Shown here: positions 18,801 to 26,881 of the stretch, piece by piece | How the letters are laid out: the number at the start of each line of letters is the position of its first letter | Position numbering within the stretch: the stretch's first letter is position 1 | Source: Duganella dendranthematis | GTDB taxonomy: Bacteria > Pseudomonadota > Gammaproteobacteria > Burkholderiales > Burkholderiaceae_D | NCBI RefSeq assembly: GCF_012849375.1 | Contig: NZ_CP051684.1 | Location: forward strand, 2,542,001 to 2,606,000 | Reading direction: 5' to 3' | Length of the DNA stretch: 64,000 nucleotides | The notes under the pieces: generated by a model | What the model was told of the DNA's origin: nothing | The model's input: only the letters and a program-made list of their open reading frames with translations | The model's database searches: none | Made by a program: the position numbers and the translations under genes

Positions 18801-21800
18801 TCTCCAGCGACAGCGGCGCGGCCGACCTGGTCACCAATGTGGCGGCGCAAAACCTCAGCGGCACGCTCAGCGCCAATCTGGTCTCTGGTGAGACGGTGGA
18901 AGTCTCGCTCAACAACGGCGTCAGCTGGATCTCGGCCAGCGCCAGCGCTGGCAGCAACGGCTGGAACCTGGGTGGACAAACGCTGAGCACCGGCGCCGGC
19001 CATAATATTCAAGTGCGCGTCAGCGATGCCGCCGGCAACCACGGCGCCGCCTACAGCGCCGCCTACACGCTGGACCAGACTGCGCCGACGCTGGCGATCA
19101 GCACCAGCAAATCGGTGCTCAACAGCGCCGACGCGCCGCTGATCACCTTTACCTTCAGCGAAGCGCCGGTCGGCTTCAGCGCCAGCAGCGTCTCGGTCAG
19201 CGGCGGCACGCTGACCGGCTTTACCGCCACCGCCAATCCGCTGGTGTACACCGCCGTATTTACGCCGACGGCCGGGCAGGCGGCCGGCGTCGGCTCGGTG
19301 ACGGTGGCGTCCGGCGCTTACACCGACCTGGCCGGCAATAACGGCCAGGCCGGAGCGACGCCGACCATCACCTACGCCACCGTGGCGCCGGGCGTGGCCA
19401 TCTCCAGCGACGTGAGCGCCCTGAAGGCAGGCGATAGCGCCAACATCACCTTCAAGTTCAGCAGCGCGCCGACCGGCTTCGGCTTCAACGACATCGTGGT
19501 CGGCGGCGGCACGCTCAGCCCGCTGACGGCTACCGCCGATCCGCTGGTGTACACGGCCGTGTTCAACGTCGGCGCCGGGATTGCCAACGGCAGCGGCACC
19601 ATCAGCGTGATTAGCGGCAGCTATACCGACAGCCTGGGCAACCTGGGCGTGGGCGGCGGCATGGCGGCGATCGCCATCGACACGCTGGCGCCGTCGCTGC
19701 TCATCAACAGCAGCGCCCTGACGCTCAATGCCAGCGGCACGGCCATCATCACCTTCACCTTTAGCGAGACGCCGGCCGCGTTCACGCTGGGCGACATCAG
19801 CGCCACCAACGGCGCCGTCAGCAACCTGGTGCAGACCGCCAATCCGCTGGTGTACACCGCCGTGTTCACGCCGGCCGCCAATGTGGCCAGCGGCAGCGCA
19901 GTGATCAGCGTGGCGGCCGGCGCCTATGCCGATGCGGCCGGCAATGGCGGCAACGCCGGCGTCTCGCCCGGTATCAGCATCGATACACTGGCGCCGTTGC
20001 TGGGCAGCGGCAGCGTGCTGTTCTCGGCCGACACCGGCAGCAGCAGCACCGACCTGATCACCCGTACCGCCGCGCAAAACATCGCCGGCACGCTGAATGG
20101 CGGCGTGCTGGCCGCCGGCGATGTGGTGGAAGTTTCGCTCGACAACGGCGCCAGCTGGATCACCGCCAACGCCACGGTGGGCGGCACCTCGTGGTCGCTG
20201 TTCGGCCAGACGCTGAACGGCAACGGCGCGCTGCAGGTGCGCGTCAGCGACGCCAACGGCAACCATGGCGCGGTCGGCATCCACAACTACCTGCTCGACA
20301 CCACCGCGCCGACGGTGGCCGTCAGCAGCGACGCCAGCGCCCTCAAGGCCGGCCAGAGCGCAACCATCAGCTTCACCTTCAGCGAGGCGCCGTCCGGCTT
20401 TACGCTGGGTGACCTGATCGCCAGCGGCGGCACGCTGAGCGGCTTCGCCGCCACTGCCAATCCGCTGGTGTACACGGTGGTGTTGACGCCAACGCCGGGC
20501 TTTAACGGCAGCGCCAGCGTCACGCTCGGCAACAACTTGTACACCGACACCGCCGGCAACGATGGCAGCGGCGGCAGCTCGCCATCGATCAGCGTCGACA
20601 CGCTGGCGCCGACCTTGGCCATCACCAGCAGCGCCACTGCGCTCAAGGTGGGCGAAACGGCCACCGTCACCTTCACCTTCAGCGATGCGCCGAGCAATTT
20701 CGCGCTGGGCAGCATCAGCGCCAGCAACGGCGCGCTGAGCGGCCTCACCGCCACCAGCAACCCGCTGGTGTACACCGCCACCTTCACACCCGGCGCCGGC
20801 ATCGCCAGCGGCAATGCCGTCATCAGCGTGGCCGGTAGCGTCTACGCGGACGCCGCCGGCAACAACGGCGCCACGGTCAGCAGCGCGCCGATCGCGCTCG
20901 ACACGCTGGCGCCGACCGCCAGCGGCCTGACGGTCGCCTTCTCGGCCGACAACGGCGTCCCTGGCGACCTGGTGACCAACGCCGTCTCGCAAGTCATCAC
21001 TGGCACGCTGAGCGCGCCGGTAGGCGCCGGCGAATACGTGCAGGTTTCGCTGGACAACGGCACCACCTGGCTGACCGCACTGTCCACTGGTCCCGGCCAG
21101 TGGGCGCTGACGCCGCAACTGCTGAACGGCAGCGGCACCCTGCAGGTACGCGTCAGCGACCCCGCCGGCAACCACGGCAGCGCTTTCTCGGCCGGCTATG
21201 TGCTGGACCTGGTGGCGCCGACCATGACCGTCACCAGCAACGCCACCACGCTCAAGGGCGGCGAAGCGGCCACGCTGACCTTCACCTTCAGCGAAGCGCC
21301 GGTCGGGTTTGCGGTGGGCGACCTGGTGGCTGTCAACGGCGCGCTGACCAACTTTACCGCCGTCTCGCCGCTGGTCTACACGGTGCTGCTCACGCCGACG
21401 GCAGGACTGGCCGGCGGGGGCGCCGGCGTGACCCTGGCGCCCGGCCTGTATTCCGACCTGGCCGGCAACCTGGGCGGCGCCGCCGTCTCGCCGCTGATCA
21501 CGGTCGATACGCAGCCGCCCGTGCTGAGCATCGCCAGCAGCGCCGCCAGCCTGAAGATCGGCGAATCGGCCACCATCACCTTCACCTTCAGCGAATTGCC
21601 GGTCGGCTTTGCGCTGAACGACATCACCGTCGGCGGCGGCACGCTGAGCGGCTTCGGCCTGACCGCCAATCCGCTGGTGTACACCGCGCTGTTTACGCCG
21701 ACGCCGGGCGTGTCGGCAGGCACCGGCACCATCGTGGTGGCGGCCGGCGGCTTCCTCGACGCCGCCGGCAACCCCGCCGCCGCGTCGGCCATCACGCCGA

Positions 21801-24800
21801 TCAACTATAGTACCCAGGCGCCGAATACCGGCATTGCCACGGTGGAATTCAGCAGCGATACCGGCTTGCCGAACGACCTGATCACCACCACGCCGCTGCA
21901 AACGGTGCACGGCACGCTGGACGCCAATGTGCAGACCGGCGAGGTGGTCCAGGTGTCGTCCGACAACGGCCTGAACTGGGTCAATGCGGTAGCGCCGGTG
22001 GGCGCCGCCAGCTGGACGCTGGCGGCGCCGCTGTTCCTGAGCGGTAACGGCACGCTGCAAGTGCGCGTGACCGATGCGGCCGGTAACCACGGCGCCGCCT
22101 ACTCGGCCGCTTATGCGATCGACGTCACGCCGCCGACGGTGGCGATCAGTTCCAACGTCGCCACGCTGAAGGCCGGCGAGAGCGCCACCATCACCTTCAC
22201 CTTCAACGAACTGCCGCAAAACTTCAGCGCCGCCGACATCGTGGTGCCGCCCGGCAGCGGCAACATCACCGGCTTCACCGTCACCGCCAATCCGCTGGTT
22301 TACACGGCTGTGTTCACGCCGACGGCCGGCTACAGCCTGCCGGCTGGCGTGTCGCTGCTGGCCGGCAGTTATACCGACACCGCCGGCAACGCCGGCGCCG
22401 GCGCCACCAGCGGCGCCATCAGCGTTGACGCGGCGCCGCCGACGCTGACCATCAGCAGCAGCCTGTCCTCGCTGAAGATCGGCGACACGGCGCTGATCAC
22501 CTTCACCTTCAGCGAACTGCCGGTTGGCTTTGCGGCCGGCGACGTCACTGTTGCCGGCGGCACGCTGAGCGGCTTCGGCGTTACCGCCAATCCGCTGGTG
22601 TACACCGCGGTGTTCACGCCGACGCCGGGCGTCAACACCGCCAGCGCGGTCATCAGCGTGGCGCCAAGTGTGTACAGCGACGCCGCCGGCAACGGCGGTT
22701 TGGGCTCCATCGCGCCGACGCTGGCGCTCGATACGCTGGCGCCGCTGTCGGCCGCCACCGGCGTGCCGACGTTCTCCAACGACACCGGCGTTGTCGGCGA
22801 CCTGATCACCTCCAATCCAACGCAAACCGTCAGCGGCAACCTGTCGGCGCCGCTGGCGGCCGGCGAAGTGGTGCAGGTGTCGTTTAACGGCGGCGTCAGC
22901 TGGCAGAACGCCACCGTTAGCGGCAGCGGCTGGAGCCTGGCGCACACGCTGACCGGCAGCGGCGTGATGCAGGTGCGCGTGGCCGATGCGGCCGGCAACT
23001 TCAGCCCCGCCACCGTGACGCCCTACGTCTTCGACCAAACGGCGCCGACAGTCACCATCAGCAGCAATATGGCGGTGGCCAACGGCGTGACGCCGGCGGA
23101 GATCACCTTTACTTTCTCCGAACCTCCATCAGGCTTTAGCAGCAGCAACATCATCGTCGCCGGCGGCAGCCTCGGCACGCTGACGCCGACCAGCGATCCC
23201 AAGGTCTTCACTGCGACTTTTACGCCAACACCGGGCGTCGCGTCGGGCACCGCCACCATCACGGTCAACGGCTACACCGACACGGCCGGCAACAGCGGCA
23301 ACAGCGGCAGCATCCCAGCGCTGCAGATCGATACCGTGGCGCCGACTGCTGCAGCCAGCGGCGGCGTAACGTTCTCCAACGATAGCGGCACTGGTGGCGA
23401 CCTGATCACCAACAATCCGTCCCAACTGCTGAGTGGCAACCTCAGCGCGCCGCTGGCGGCTGGCGAAGTGGTGCAGGTCTCGCTCGACGGCGGTTTGAAC
23501 TGGCAGGTGGCGACGGTCAGCGGCACTACCTGGTCGCTGTCGCACACGCTGGCGCTGGGCACGCGCATGATGGTGGTGCGCGTGTCGGACGCGGCCGGCA
23601 ACATCAGCGCCGCCCATTCGGTGCAGTACACGGTGGATACCAGCGCGCCGACCGTCACCGCCACCAGCAGCGGCGCGGTGGGCCAGGGCGGCTCCGCCAC
23701 CATCACGCTGACGCTCAGCGATCCGGCCGTACTGACGCAGGGTAACGTCGTGGTCACCGGCGGCACCATTACCGGCTTCAGCGGCAGCGGCAGCACCTAC
23801 ACGGTGATCGTCACACCGCCGGCCAACAGCACCACGCCGATTACGGTCAACGTCGGCGGCAACCTGTTCACCGATGCGGCCGGCAACAGCAATATCGCCT
23901 CGGCGCCGCTGGTGGTCAGCGTCAACACCAACCCGCCGCCCACCAATCCGGGCACGCCGTCGACCGTGGATGGCGTGCAGCTGACCACCGTGACCGGCAT
24001 CGACGCTCGCACCGGCCTGGCGACCCGCACCATCAATGTGCCGACTATCACCAACAGCCGGCCGGAAGACACCAGCACCGAGCATGCCAACCTGGCCGAT
24101 ATCCCGATCGGGATTGCCGCCAGCGGCGGCAATCCGGGCACCAGCCTGGTGGTCAGCCTGCCGGTGGGCGTCGGCTTCGAGGCGGCTGGGCCAGCGTCGC
24201 TGCTGAGCGGCAGCATGGCCTTGACCGATCTGATCGGCCGCATCGACGACCATACGGCGGCCGGCCAGGCCACCCGGGTGGCGATGGAGGCGCAGGCGCA
24301 GGAATTCCTGGCCGGCCTGGCGCCGAACGTGCTGTTGCAACACGCCACCCTGACCATGAGTGCGGCCAGCAACGCGGCCGCCGGCGTGGTGATGGTCGAC
24401 GGCAGCGACCTGGTGGTGGCCAGCGGCGGGCATGTCCAGCACGCGACGGTACCGGACAACACCGCCACCGCGCTGGTGATCGACGCCCGCGCACTGCCGC
24501 AAGGCATCGGGCTGCAACTGGATGATGTGCACTTTGCCGCCATCATCGGCGCGGCCACGGTGACCGGCGGCGCCGGCGACAACTTCTTCATCGGCGACGG
24601 CGAGGCGCAGCGCTTCGTGCTGACCACCGGCAGTGACAACGACACGCTGTACGGCAACGGCGGCGACGACATCCTGATCACGGCCGCCGGCAACGACTAC
24701 CTGAACGGCGGCGATGGCGCCGACAAGCTGGCAGGCGGCGGCGGCAACGATGCACTGCATGGCGGCACCGGCGACGACGTCCTGCAAGGTGGCCGCAGCG

Positions 24801-25930
24801 ATACCGGCCAATGGCAGTTCTACCTGAAGGACGGCAAGGTGGTCGGCATCCACCAGACCGCGCTGGCCAACGCCACCGGCACCGAAACGCTGACGGCGGC
24901 GGAAATGAACCAGAGCGAAGCGATCCTGAATTTTGTCAGCGGCAGCGCCGCCAAGCTCGACATGCTGTCGCTGATGTACCACGCGGCCTTCGACCGCGCG
25001 CCCGACCTGGAAGGGCTGAACAACTGGGTCCGGCACGAACTCAGTGTGCAGCAGCAGGCCGAGGGGATCTTAATGGCACCCGAATCGACCAACGGCATCA
25101 TGAAGCTCAGCAACCACGACTACGTGGCGACCTTGTTGCATAACGCCTTGGGCACCACGCCGGACGCCAGCGCGCTGGCGCCGTACCTGACGCGGCTGGA
25201 TGCGGCCGCCAACGGCGACCTGGCCACCCGCGTCGGCGTGTTTGTCGATATTGCCCTCAGCAGCGCGCACCGCACCGCCTACGACACCGGTAACGGCTTG
25301 GCGCTGGGCGGCCAGTTGTTGACGCAGGAGCAGGGCTGGATCGCCAATTCCGGCGACGACCGGCTGGAAGGCGGCGCCGGCAACGACCTGCTGGTGGGCG
25401 GCGACGGCACCGACACCATCGTCTACAGCGGTGCTGCCAGCCAGTACAGCCTGTCGCTGAGCAAGGGCGGCGATGTCATGGTCGCCGAGCAGGACGGCGG
25501 CATTGACACCATCCGCCAGATTGAACTGGGCGAATTCAACGGCGTCACGCGCGACCTCAGCTTTACCCAGGCTGGCGCTGGCAGGCTGCAGGAACTGGGC
25601 ATGCTGTACCACCTGACGCTGGGGCGTGCCGGCGACCTGGCTGGTTTCATGAACTGGTTGGAGGCGGGCCCGCAGGGCAGTGCGCTGGGCGCCGGCTTCA
25701 TCGATTCGGCTGAGTTCCAGAACCGCTTCGGCGTGCTGGACGATAACGCCCTCATCACCCAGCTGTACCACAATATCGGGCTGCAGGCCGACAGCGCGGC
25801 ACTGGCCAAGTGGGACGGCTATCTGGACAACCACAGCCGCTATGACCTGACCATCGCCATGGCGCACGACGTCACGCTGGTGGGCAGCCAGTTCGGCGCC
25901 AACGGCATGAGCCTGGTGGGTAGCTTGTAA
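12896..25930 (+). CDS. giant RTX-type adhesin: DUF4347, 28 Ig-like modules, RTX, DUF4214
   Basis: 4344 residues. Residues about 10-168 are a DUF4347 domain (VLFIDASVVNADALAAGV, IQIVSHGAAG, LLLFGCDVAAG). Residues 170-840 hold beta-rich and cadherin/VCBS-like segments. Residues 843-3680 hold 28 Ig-like modules of about 100 residues in two types. Residues 3911-3966 and 4153-4177 are RTX calcium-binding nonapeptides (GGDGADKLAGGGGNDALHGG). Two DUF4214 domains lie at about 4002-4132 and 4229-4332. There is no Sec signal, which fits type I secretion with a C-terminal signal, but no ABC/MFP/TolC exporter genes are nearby. The expected role is a cell-surface or matrix adhesin. The start at 12896 is supported by GGAGAAG; two upstream in-frame ATGs lack one. 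A regulator/pseudokinase pair follows 117 nt downstream. Confidence 0.93.
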   Translation: MSSPNRTYSSVLFIDASVVNADALAAGVADDVLVVKLASWRDGVEQIATVLRNHESLDSIQIVSHGAAGQLQLGNTILDSAHLEDYQAAVREWGAALSADGDLLLFGCDVAAGVTGQSFVDALAYVSGADVAASTDTTGVHGNWNLEYHSGAIEAAAALTVEAEQAYAADLALVNNGSNGTITFSTNANVTLLNATGLAAGTVVHADNILGLGLDLYAQSTNGGGVQVVNVNGSNLIGIPLSDDRLTVNGSLLSPVSYVDLRANSGVFDAVSLNLGSGSLLGNLLGTVIYTVYALDANYQPTGVGVSLTSLLINEYGLLNFDSMANFKGIYGIRIVNPLGFEIAIDDLQIANARAANSITSAAYNAGSGVLSLTAVGIRAGDAIDPTKLTITGANGASYTLTSSVVSASSTTAASITLNAADKLAVNGLLNNNGAASVDGTTFNVAAAANWDGNLSNGVDLTGNPIAVTNVQLPTISSASYNAATHVLTVTGANLVGVVGANNDITVAKLGLTGEGGATRFLNTSSNVEVNSSTSFSVTLSGSDIAAVEALLNKNGSISAGGTAYTLSAGDDWNSVIGNANTAVSAAIVVVNNTSNSPPTITGTATAGVGDNATIKPFAGVTVADVNGDNVSMTISFNAANGTLSGAGLSGSNGSYTLSATTPAALTTALKALTFTPTANQAAVGVNINTTFTMVATDANGAAVTNTSTVITATSVNDAPVLAGTAAAQNVTAGGTLHPFSSITLSDPDVGASVIVTITPDSATKGAFTPASLSASGFVTTDGGVTYTLSSAAPGAAQAALQALIFKSAAGVSATTTFTVSINDGSVIVSNSGTTVVSAVPSGTTALGVTFSADTGISNTDLITQTAAQNITGTLSSALLSNEKVEVSLDNGTSWTTATAATGSTSWALNGQTLSGAGTLQVRVTNPGGSSTPLSASYSIDNTAPTTTSASVAFSADTGASPTDLITKTAAQTISGTLSANLGTDEHVEVSLNNGSTWVTASGSSGSAAWSLAGQTLTGSNTLQVRVVDAAGNAGAAASSAYQLDTTAPTVSLSSNVSVLKSGESAVITLTFSETPDGLALGDLTANGGTLANLVATANPRVYTVEFTPNSGLSGLLGNVTLTNNSYTDLAGNNGSGATSAAISITTLGPSVLITSDAATLKSGETANITFTFTSPPTGFAANDISVSGGTLSGLTYQGGSVYTALFTPGANVSAPATITVASGSYTDGLGNLGGSGVTPLILVDTKAPTLVITSDLASLNAGSVANITFTFSEAPLGFVAGDVTVNGGVLSGFTATPNPLVYTAVFTPSAGIASGAASITVAGGSYTDLIGNSGTAGPSPSVSIDTVAPTTTGATFSFSSDTGVSNTDLITRTAAQTVSGTLNAALVSGETVQVSLDNGATWSNAGSSVGSANWSLAGVTLTGSNTVQVRVNDAAGNHGATAGTAYVLDTTAPTVLASSDLGVLRAGQSATLTFTFSEAPSNFSASSLTVTGGSISGLAATGNPLVYTATFTPAAGQLGVVATVQVNAGGYIDAAGNNGQASLTVPIAINTTLPSLLISADDVALKSGEAATLTFTFSTPPTGFTASDIVHNNGTLSGFTATANPLVYTAVFTPAAGVGSGTADISVGAGAYTDAFGNSGSGATGPVINIDTLAPTVAITSNVTALKAGETATVTFTFSELPVGFTAGDVVTAGGTLGGLTVTANPLVYTATFTPTAGIQNTAASITIAAGAFTDTAGNATGGALTPPIAIDTQSPTAVASTVVFSADSGSSNIDLVTNASAQTISGTLAAPLGGGEYVEVSLDNGASWTTATGAGSAWSLSSQTLTASDTLKVRVTDAAGNHGVSYSVSYVLDNTPPTAIISSNVAAVKVGETATITFTFSEAPSGFDLSDISAANGVLSNLTATANPLVYTATYTPAVGVNGVTDSITLTAGSYTDKAGNAGGGATSPGIGVDTQAPLTSGASVVFSSDSGAADLVTNVAAQNLSGTLSANLVSGETVEVSLNNGVSWISASASAGSNGWNLGGQTLSTGAGHNIQVRVSDAAGNHGAAYSAAYTLDQTAPTLAISTSKSVLNSADAPLITFTFSEAPVGFSASSVSVSGGTLTGFTATANPLVYTAVFTPTAGQAAGVGSVTVASGAYTDLAGNNGQAGATPTITYATVAPGVAISSDVSALKAGDSANITFKFSSAPTGFGFNDIVVGGGTLSPLTATADPLVYTAVFNVGAGIANGSGTISVISGSYTDSLGNLGVGGGMAAIAIDTLAPSLLINSSALTLNASGTAIITFTFSETPAAFTLGDISATNGAVSNLVQTANPLVYTAVFTPAANVASGSAVISVAAGAYADAAGNGGNAGVSPGISIDTLAPLLGSGSVLFSADTGSSSTDLITRTAAQNIAGTLNGGVLAAGDVVEVSLDNGASWITANATVGGTSWSLFGQTLNGNGALQVRVSDANGNHGAVGIHNYLLDTTAPTVAVSSDASALKAGQSATISFTFSEAPSGFTLGDLIASGGTLSGFAATANPLVYTVVLTPTPGFNGSASVTLGNNLYTDTAGNDGSGGSSPSISVDTLAPTLAITSSATALKVGETATVTFTFSDAPSNFALGSISASNGALSGLTATSNPLVYTATFTPGAGIASGNAVISVAGSVYADAAGNNGATVSSAPIALDTLAPTASGLTVAFSADNGVPGDLVTNAVSQVITGTLSAPVGAGEYVQVSLDNGTTWLTALSTGPGQWALTPQLLNGSGTLQVRVSDPAGNHGSAFSAGYVLDLVAPTMTVTSNATTLKGGEAATLTFTFSEAPVGFAVGDLVAVNGALTNFTAVSPLVYTVLLTPTAGLAGGGAGVTLAPGLYSDLAGNLGGAAVSPLITVDTQPPVLSIASSAASLKIGESATITFTFSELPVGFALNDITVGGGTLSGFGLTANPLVYTALFTPTPGVSAGTGTIVVAAGGFLDAAGNPAAASAITPINYSTQAPNTGIATVEFSSDTGLPNDLITTTPLQTVHGTLDANVQTGEVVQVSSDNGLNWVNAVAPVGAASWTLAAPLFLSGNGTLQVRVTDAAGNHGAAYSAAYAIDVTPPTVAISSNVATLKAGESATITFTFNELPQNFSAADIVVPPGSGNITGFTVTANPLVYTAVFTPTAGYSLPAGVSLLAGSYTDTAGNAGAGATSGAISVDAAPPTLTISSSLSSLKIGDTALITFTFSELPVGFAAGDVTVAGGTLSGFGVTANPLVYTAVFTPTPGVNTASAVISVAPSVYSDAAGNGGLGSIAPTLALDTLAPLSAATGVPTFSNDTGVVGDLITSNPTQTVSGNLSAPLAAGEVVQVSFNGGVSWQNATVSGSGWSLAHTLTGSGVMQVRVADAAGNFSPATVTPYVFDQTAPTVTISSNMAVANGVTPAEITFTFSEPPSGFSSSNIIVAGGSLGTLTPTSDPKVFTATFTPTPGVASGTATITVNGYTDTAGNSGNSGSIPALQIDTVAPTAAASGGVTFSNDSGTGGDLITNNPSQLLSGNLSAPLAAGEVVQVSLDGGLNWQVATVSGTTWSLSHTLALGTRMMVVRVSDAAGNISAAHSVQYTVDTSAPTVTATSSGAVGQGGSATITLTLSDPAVLTQGNVVVTGGTITGFSGSGSTYTVIVTPPANSTTPITVNVGGNLFTDAAGNSNIASAPLVVSVNTNPPPTNPGTPSTVDGVQLTTVTGIDARTGLATRTINVPTITNSRPEDTSTEHANLADIPIGIAASGGNPGTSLVVSLPVGVGFEAAGPASLLSGSMALTDLIGRIDDHTAAGQATRVAMEAQAQEFLAGLAPNVLLQHATLTMSAASNAAAGVVMVDGSDLVVASGGHVQHATVPDNTATALVIDARALPQGIGLQLDDVHFAAIIGAATVTGGAGDNFFIGDGEAQRFVLTTGSDNDTLYGNGGDDILITAAGNDYLNGGDGADKLAGGGGNDALHGGTGDDVLQGGRSDTGQWQFYLKDGKVVGIHQTALANATGTETLTAAEMNQSEAILNFVSGSAAKLDMLSLMYHAAFDRAPDLEGLNNWVRHELSVQQQAEGILMAPESTNGIMKLSNHDYVATLLHNALGTTPDASALAPYLTRLDAAANGDLATRVGVFVDIALSSAHRTAYDTGNGLALGGQLLTQEQGWIANSGDDRLEGGAGNDLLVGGDGTDTIVYSGAASQYSLSLSKGGDVMVAEQDGGIDTIRQIELGEFNGVTRDLSFTQAGAGRLQELGMLYHLTLGRAGDLAGFMNWLEAGPQGSALGAGFIDSAEFQNRFGVLDDNALITQLYHNIGLQADSAALAKWDGYLDNHSRYDLTIAMAHDVTLVGSQFGANGMSLVGSL
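15424..23935 (+). repeat. 28 tandem Ig-like modules inside the giant adhesin
   Basis: Two alternating module types. Type A (10 copies) carries FSADTG..DLIT..AQTISGTLSA..VEVSLDNGASW..LQVRVSDAAGNHG. Type B (18 copies) carries AISSNVATLKAGESATITFTFSEAP..GGTLSGFTATANPLVYTAVFTP..YTDAAGN. The order is AA BBB A BBB A B A BBB A BB A BB A BB A B A B. Most modules end in a DT(L/T)AP-like linker. DNA similarity between copies is high enough for recombination and for assembly errors. Confidence 0.9.
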
Positions 25931-26047
25931 ATTGCCATTCTGAAAGGCGTGGCAGCGGTTTTGCCGGAAGACGAACTCGACAATTTGAAAAAAAACGGCC
26001 GCATAATGGGGCGCTAGTTCCTGAATAGGGGGCGCACCATTCTTGCC

Positions 26048-26881
26048 TTGACCACAACCGAACAAGCACGGCCGGGCATCCTGATCGTCGATGACGAACG
26101 GGAGGAGTTACGCTTCCTGACCGATTTGCTGCGCCGCCAGCTGTATCACGTGCGCACCGCCAGCGATGGCATGGCGGGGTATCAGGCGGCGCTGGCGTCG
26201 CCGCCGGACCTGATCCTGCTCGACGTGCGCATGCCCGGCATGGACGGTTTTGCCGCCTGCCGGCTGCTGAAGGCGAACCCGGTGACGCGGGCGATCCCGG
26301 TGATCTTTCTCAGCGCTCTGGACGAGCCGGATGAACGCGTGGCTGGGCTGGCGATGGGCGGGGTCGATTTCGTCGCCAAGCCCTATCATCCGGCCGAGGT
26401 GTTCGCGCGCGTGCGCATTCACCTGGAGCTGGCCGGGCTGCGCAAGGCCGGACCGCCGCCACCGCCTGCTGCGGCGGACGCGCCGCACGATCCGGACGAA
26501 GTGGTGGCGATGGCCGCCATGCGCCTGATCAACGACAACTTGGGTGCGCCGCTGACGCTGGCCGGCATCGCCCGCGCGCTGGGCACCCACGAGAAGCGGC
26601 TGTCGCAGGCGTTTCGTCGCCATGCCGGCATGACGGTGTTCACCTACCTCGGCGAGGCGCGCATCCGGCGCGGCCGCCAGCTGCTGGCCGATACCGATTT
26701 GAGCGTGCAGCAGATCGCCGAACAGACCGGTTTTAGCAGCGCCGCCAATTTCGCCACCGCCTTTCGCGAACAGGCCGGCGCCACGCCCAGCGCGTACCGG
26801 CAGGGGATACGCCAGCATGGGCCGGTGGTTGAAAATCAGCAGGCATTGCCGTTCGACTTCGAGCAGGATTTGCCGTCGTGA
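26048..26881 (+). CDS. response regulator with AraC-type DNA-binding output
   Basis: 277 residues. The receiver domain (about 8-125) has the acidic pair in ILIVDDE, phosphoacceptor DLILLDVRMPGMDG and conserved FVAKPYHP. An Ala/Pro linker leads to an AraC/XylS two-helix HTH (about 160-265; ARALGTHEKRLSQAFRRHAGMTVFTYLGEARIRRGRQLL, TGFSSAANFATAFREQAGATPSAYR). The start is uncertain: TTG at 26048 is the first conventional candidate but lies 15 nt from the AGGGGG at 26027-26032, whereas an ATT at 26039 is ideally spaced. Its last codon overlaps the start of the next gene as GTGA. It sits downstream of the adhesin and is a candidate regulator of it. Confidence 0.88.
   Translation: MTTTEQARPGILIVDDEREELRFLTDLLRRQLYHVRTASDGMAGYQAALASPPDLILLDVRMPGMDGFAACRLLKANPVTRAIPVIFLSALDEPDERVAGLAMGGVDFVAKPYHPAEVFARVRIHLELAGLRKAGPPPPPAAADAPHDPDEVVAMAAMRLINDNLGAPLTLAGIARALGTHEKRLSQAFRRHAGMTVFTYLGEARIRRGRQLLADTDLSVQQIAEQTGFSSAANFATAFREQAGATPSAYRQGIRQHGPVVENQQALPFDFEQDLPS

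Noticed and set aside
15266..23038. A 2590-codon open frame antisense to the adhesin repeats
   Set aside because: It lies wholly inside the repeat-coding DNA. Its Arg/Gly/Ala/His-rich, repetitive product is what GC-biased third positions give on the opposite strand.
15424..23935. Regularly spaced repeats read as a CRISPR or minisatellite array
   Set aside because: Spacing is about 300 bp, the repeats are degenerate and in frame, and they encode Ig-like protein modules.
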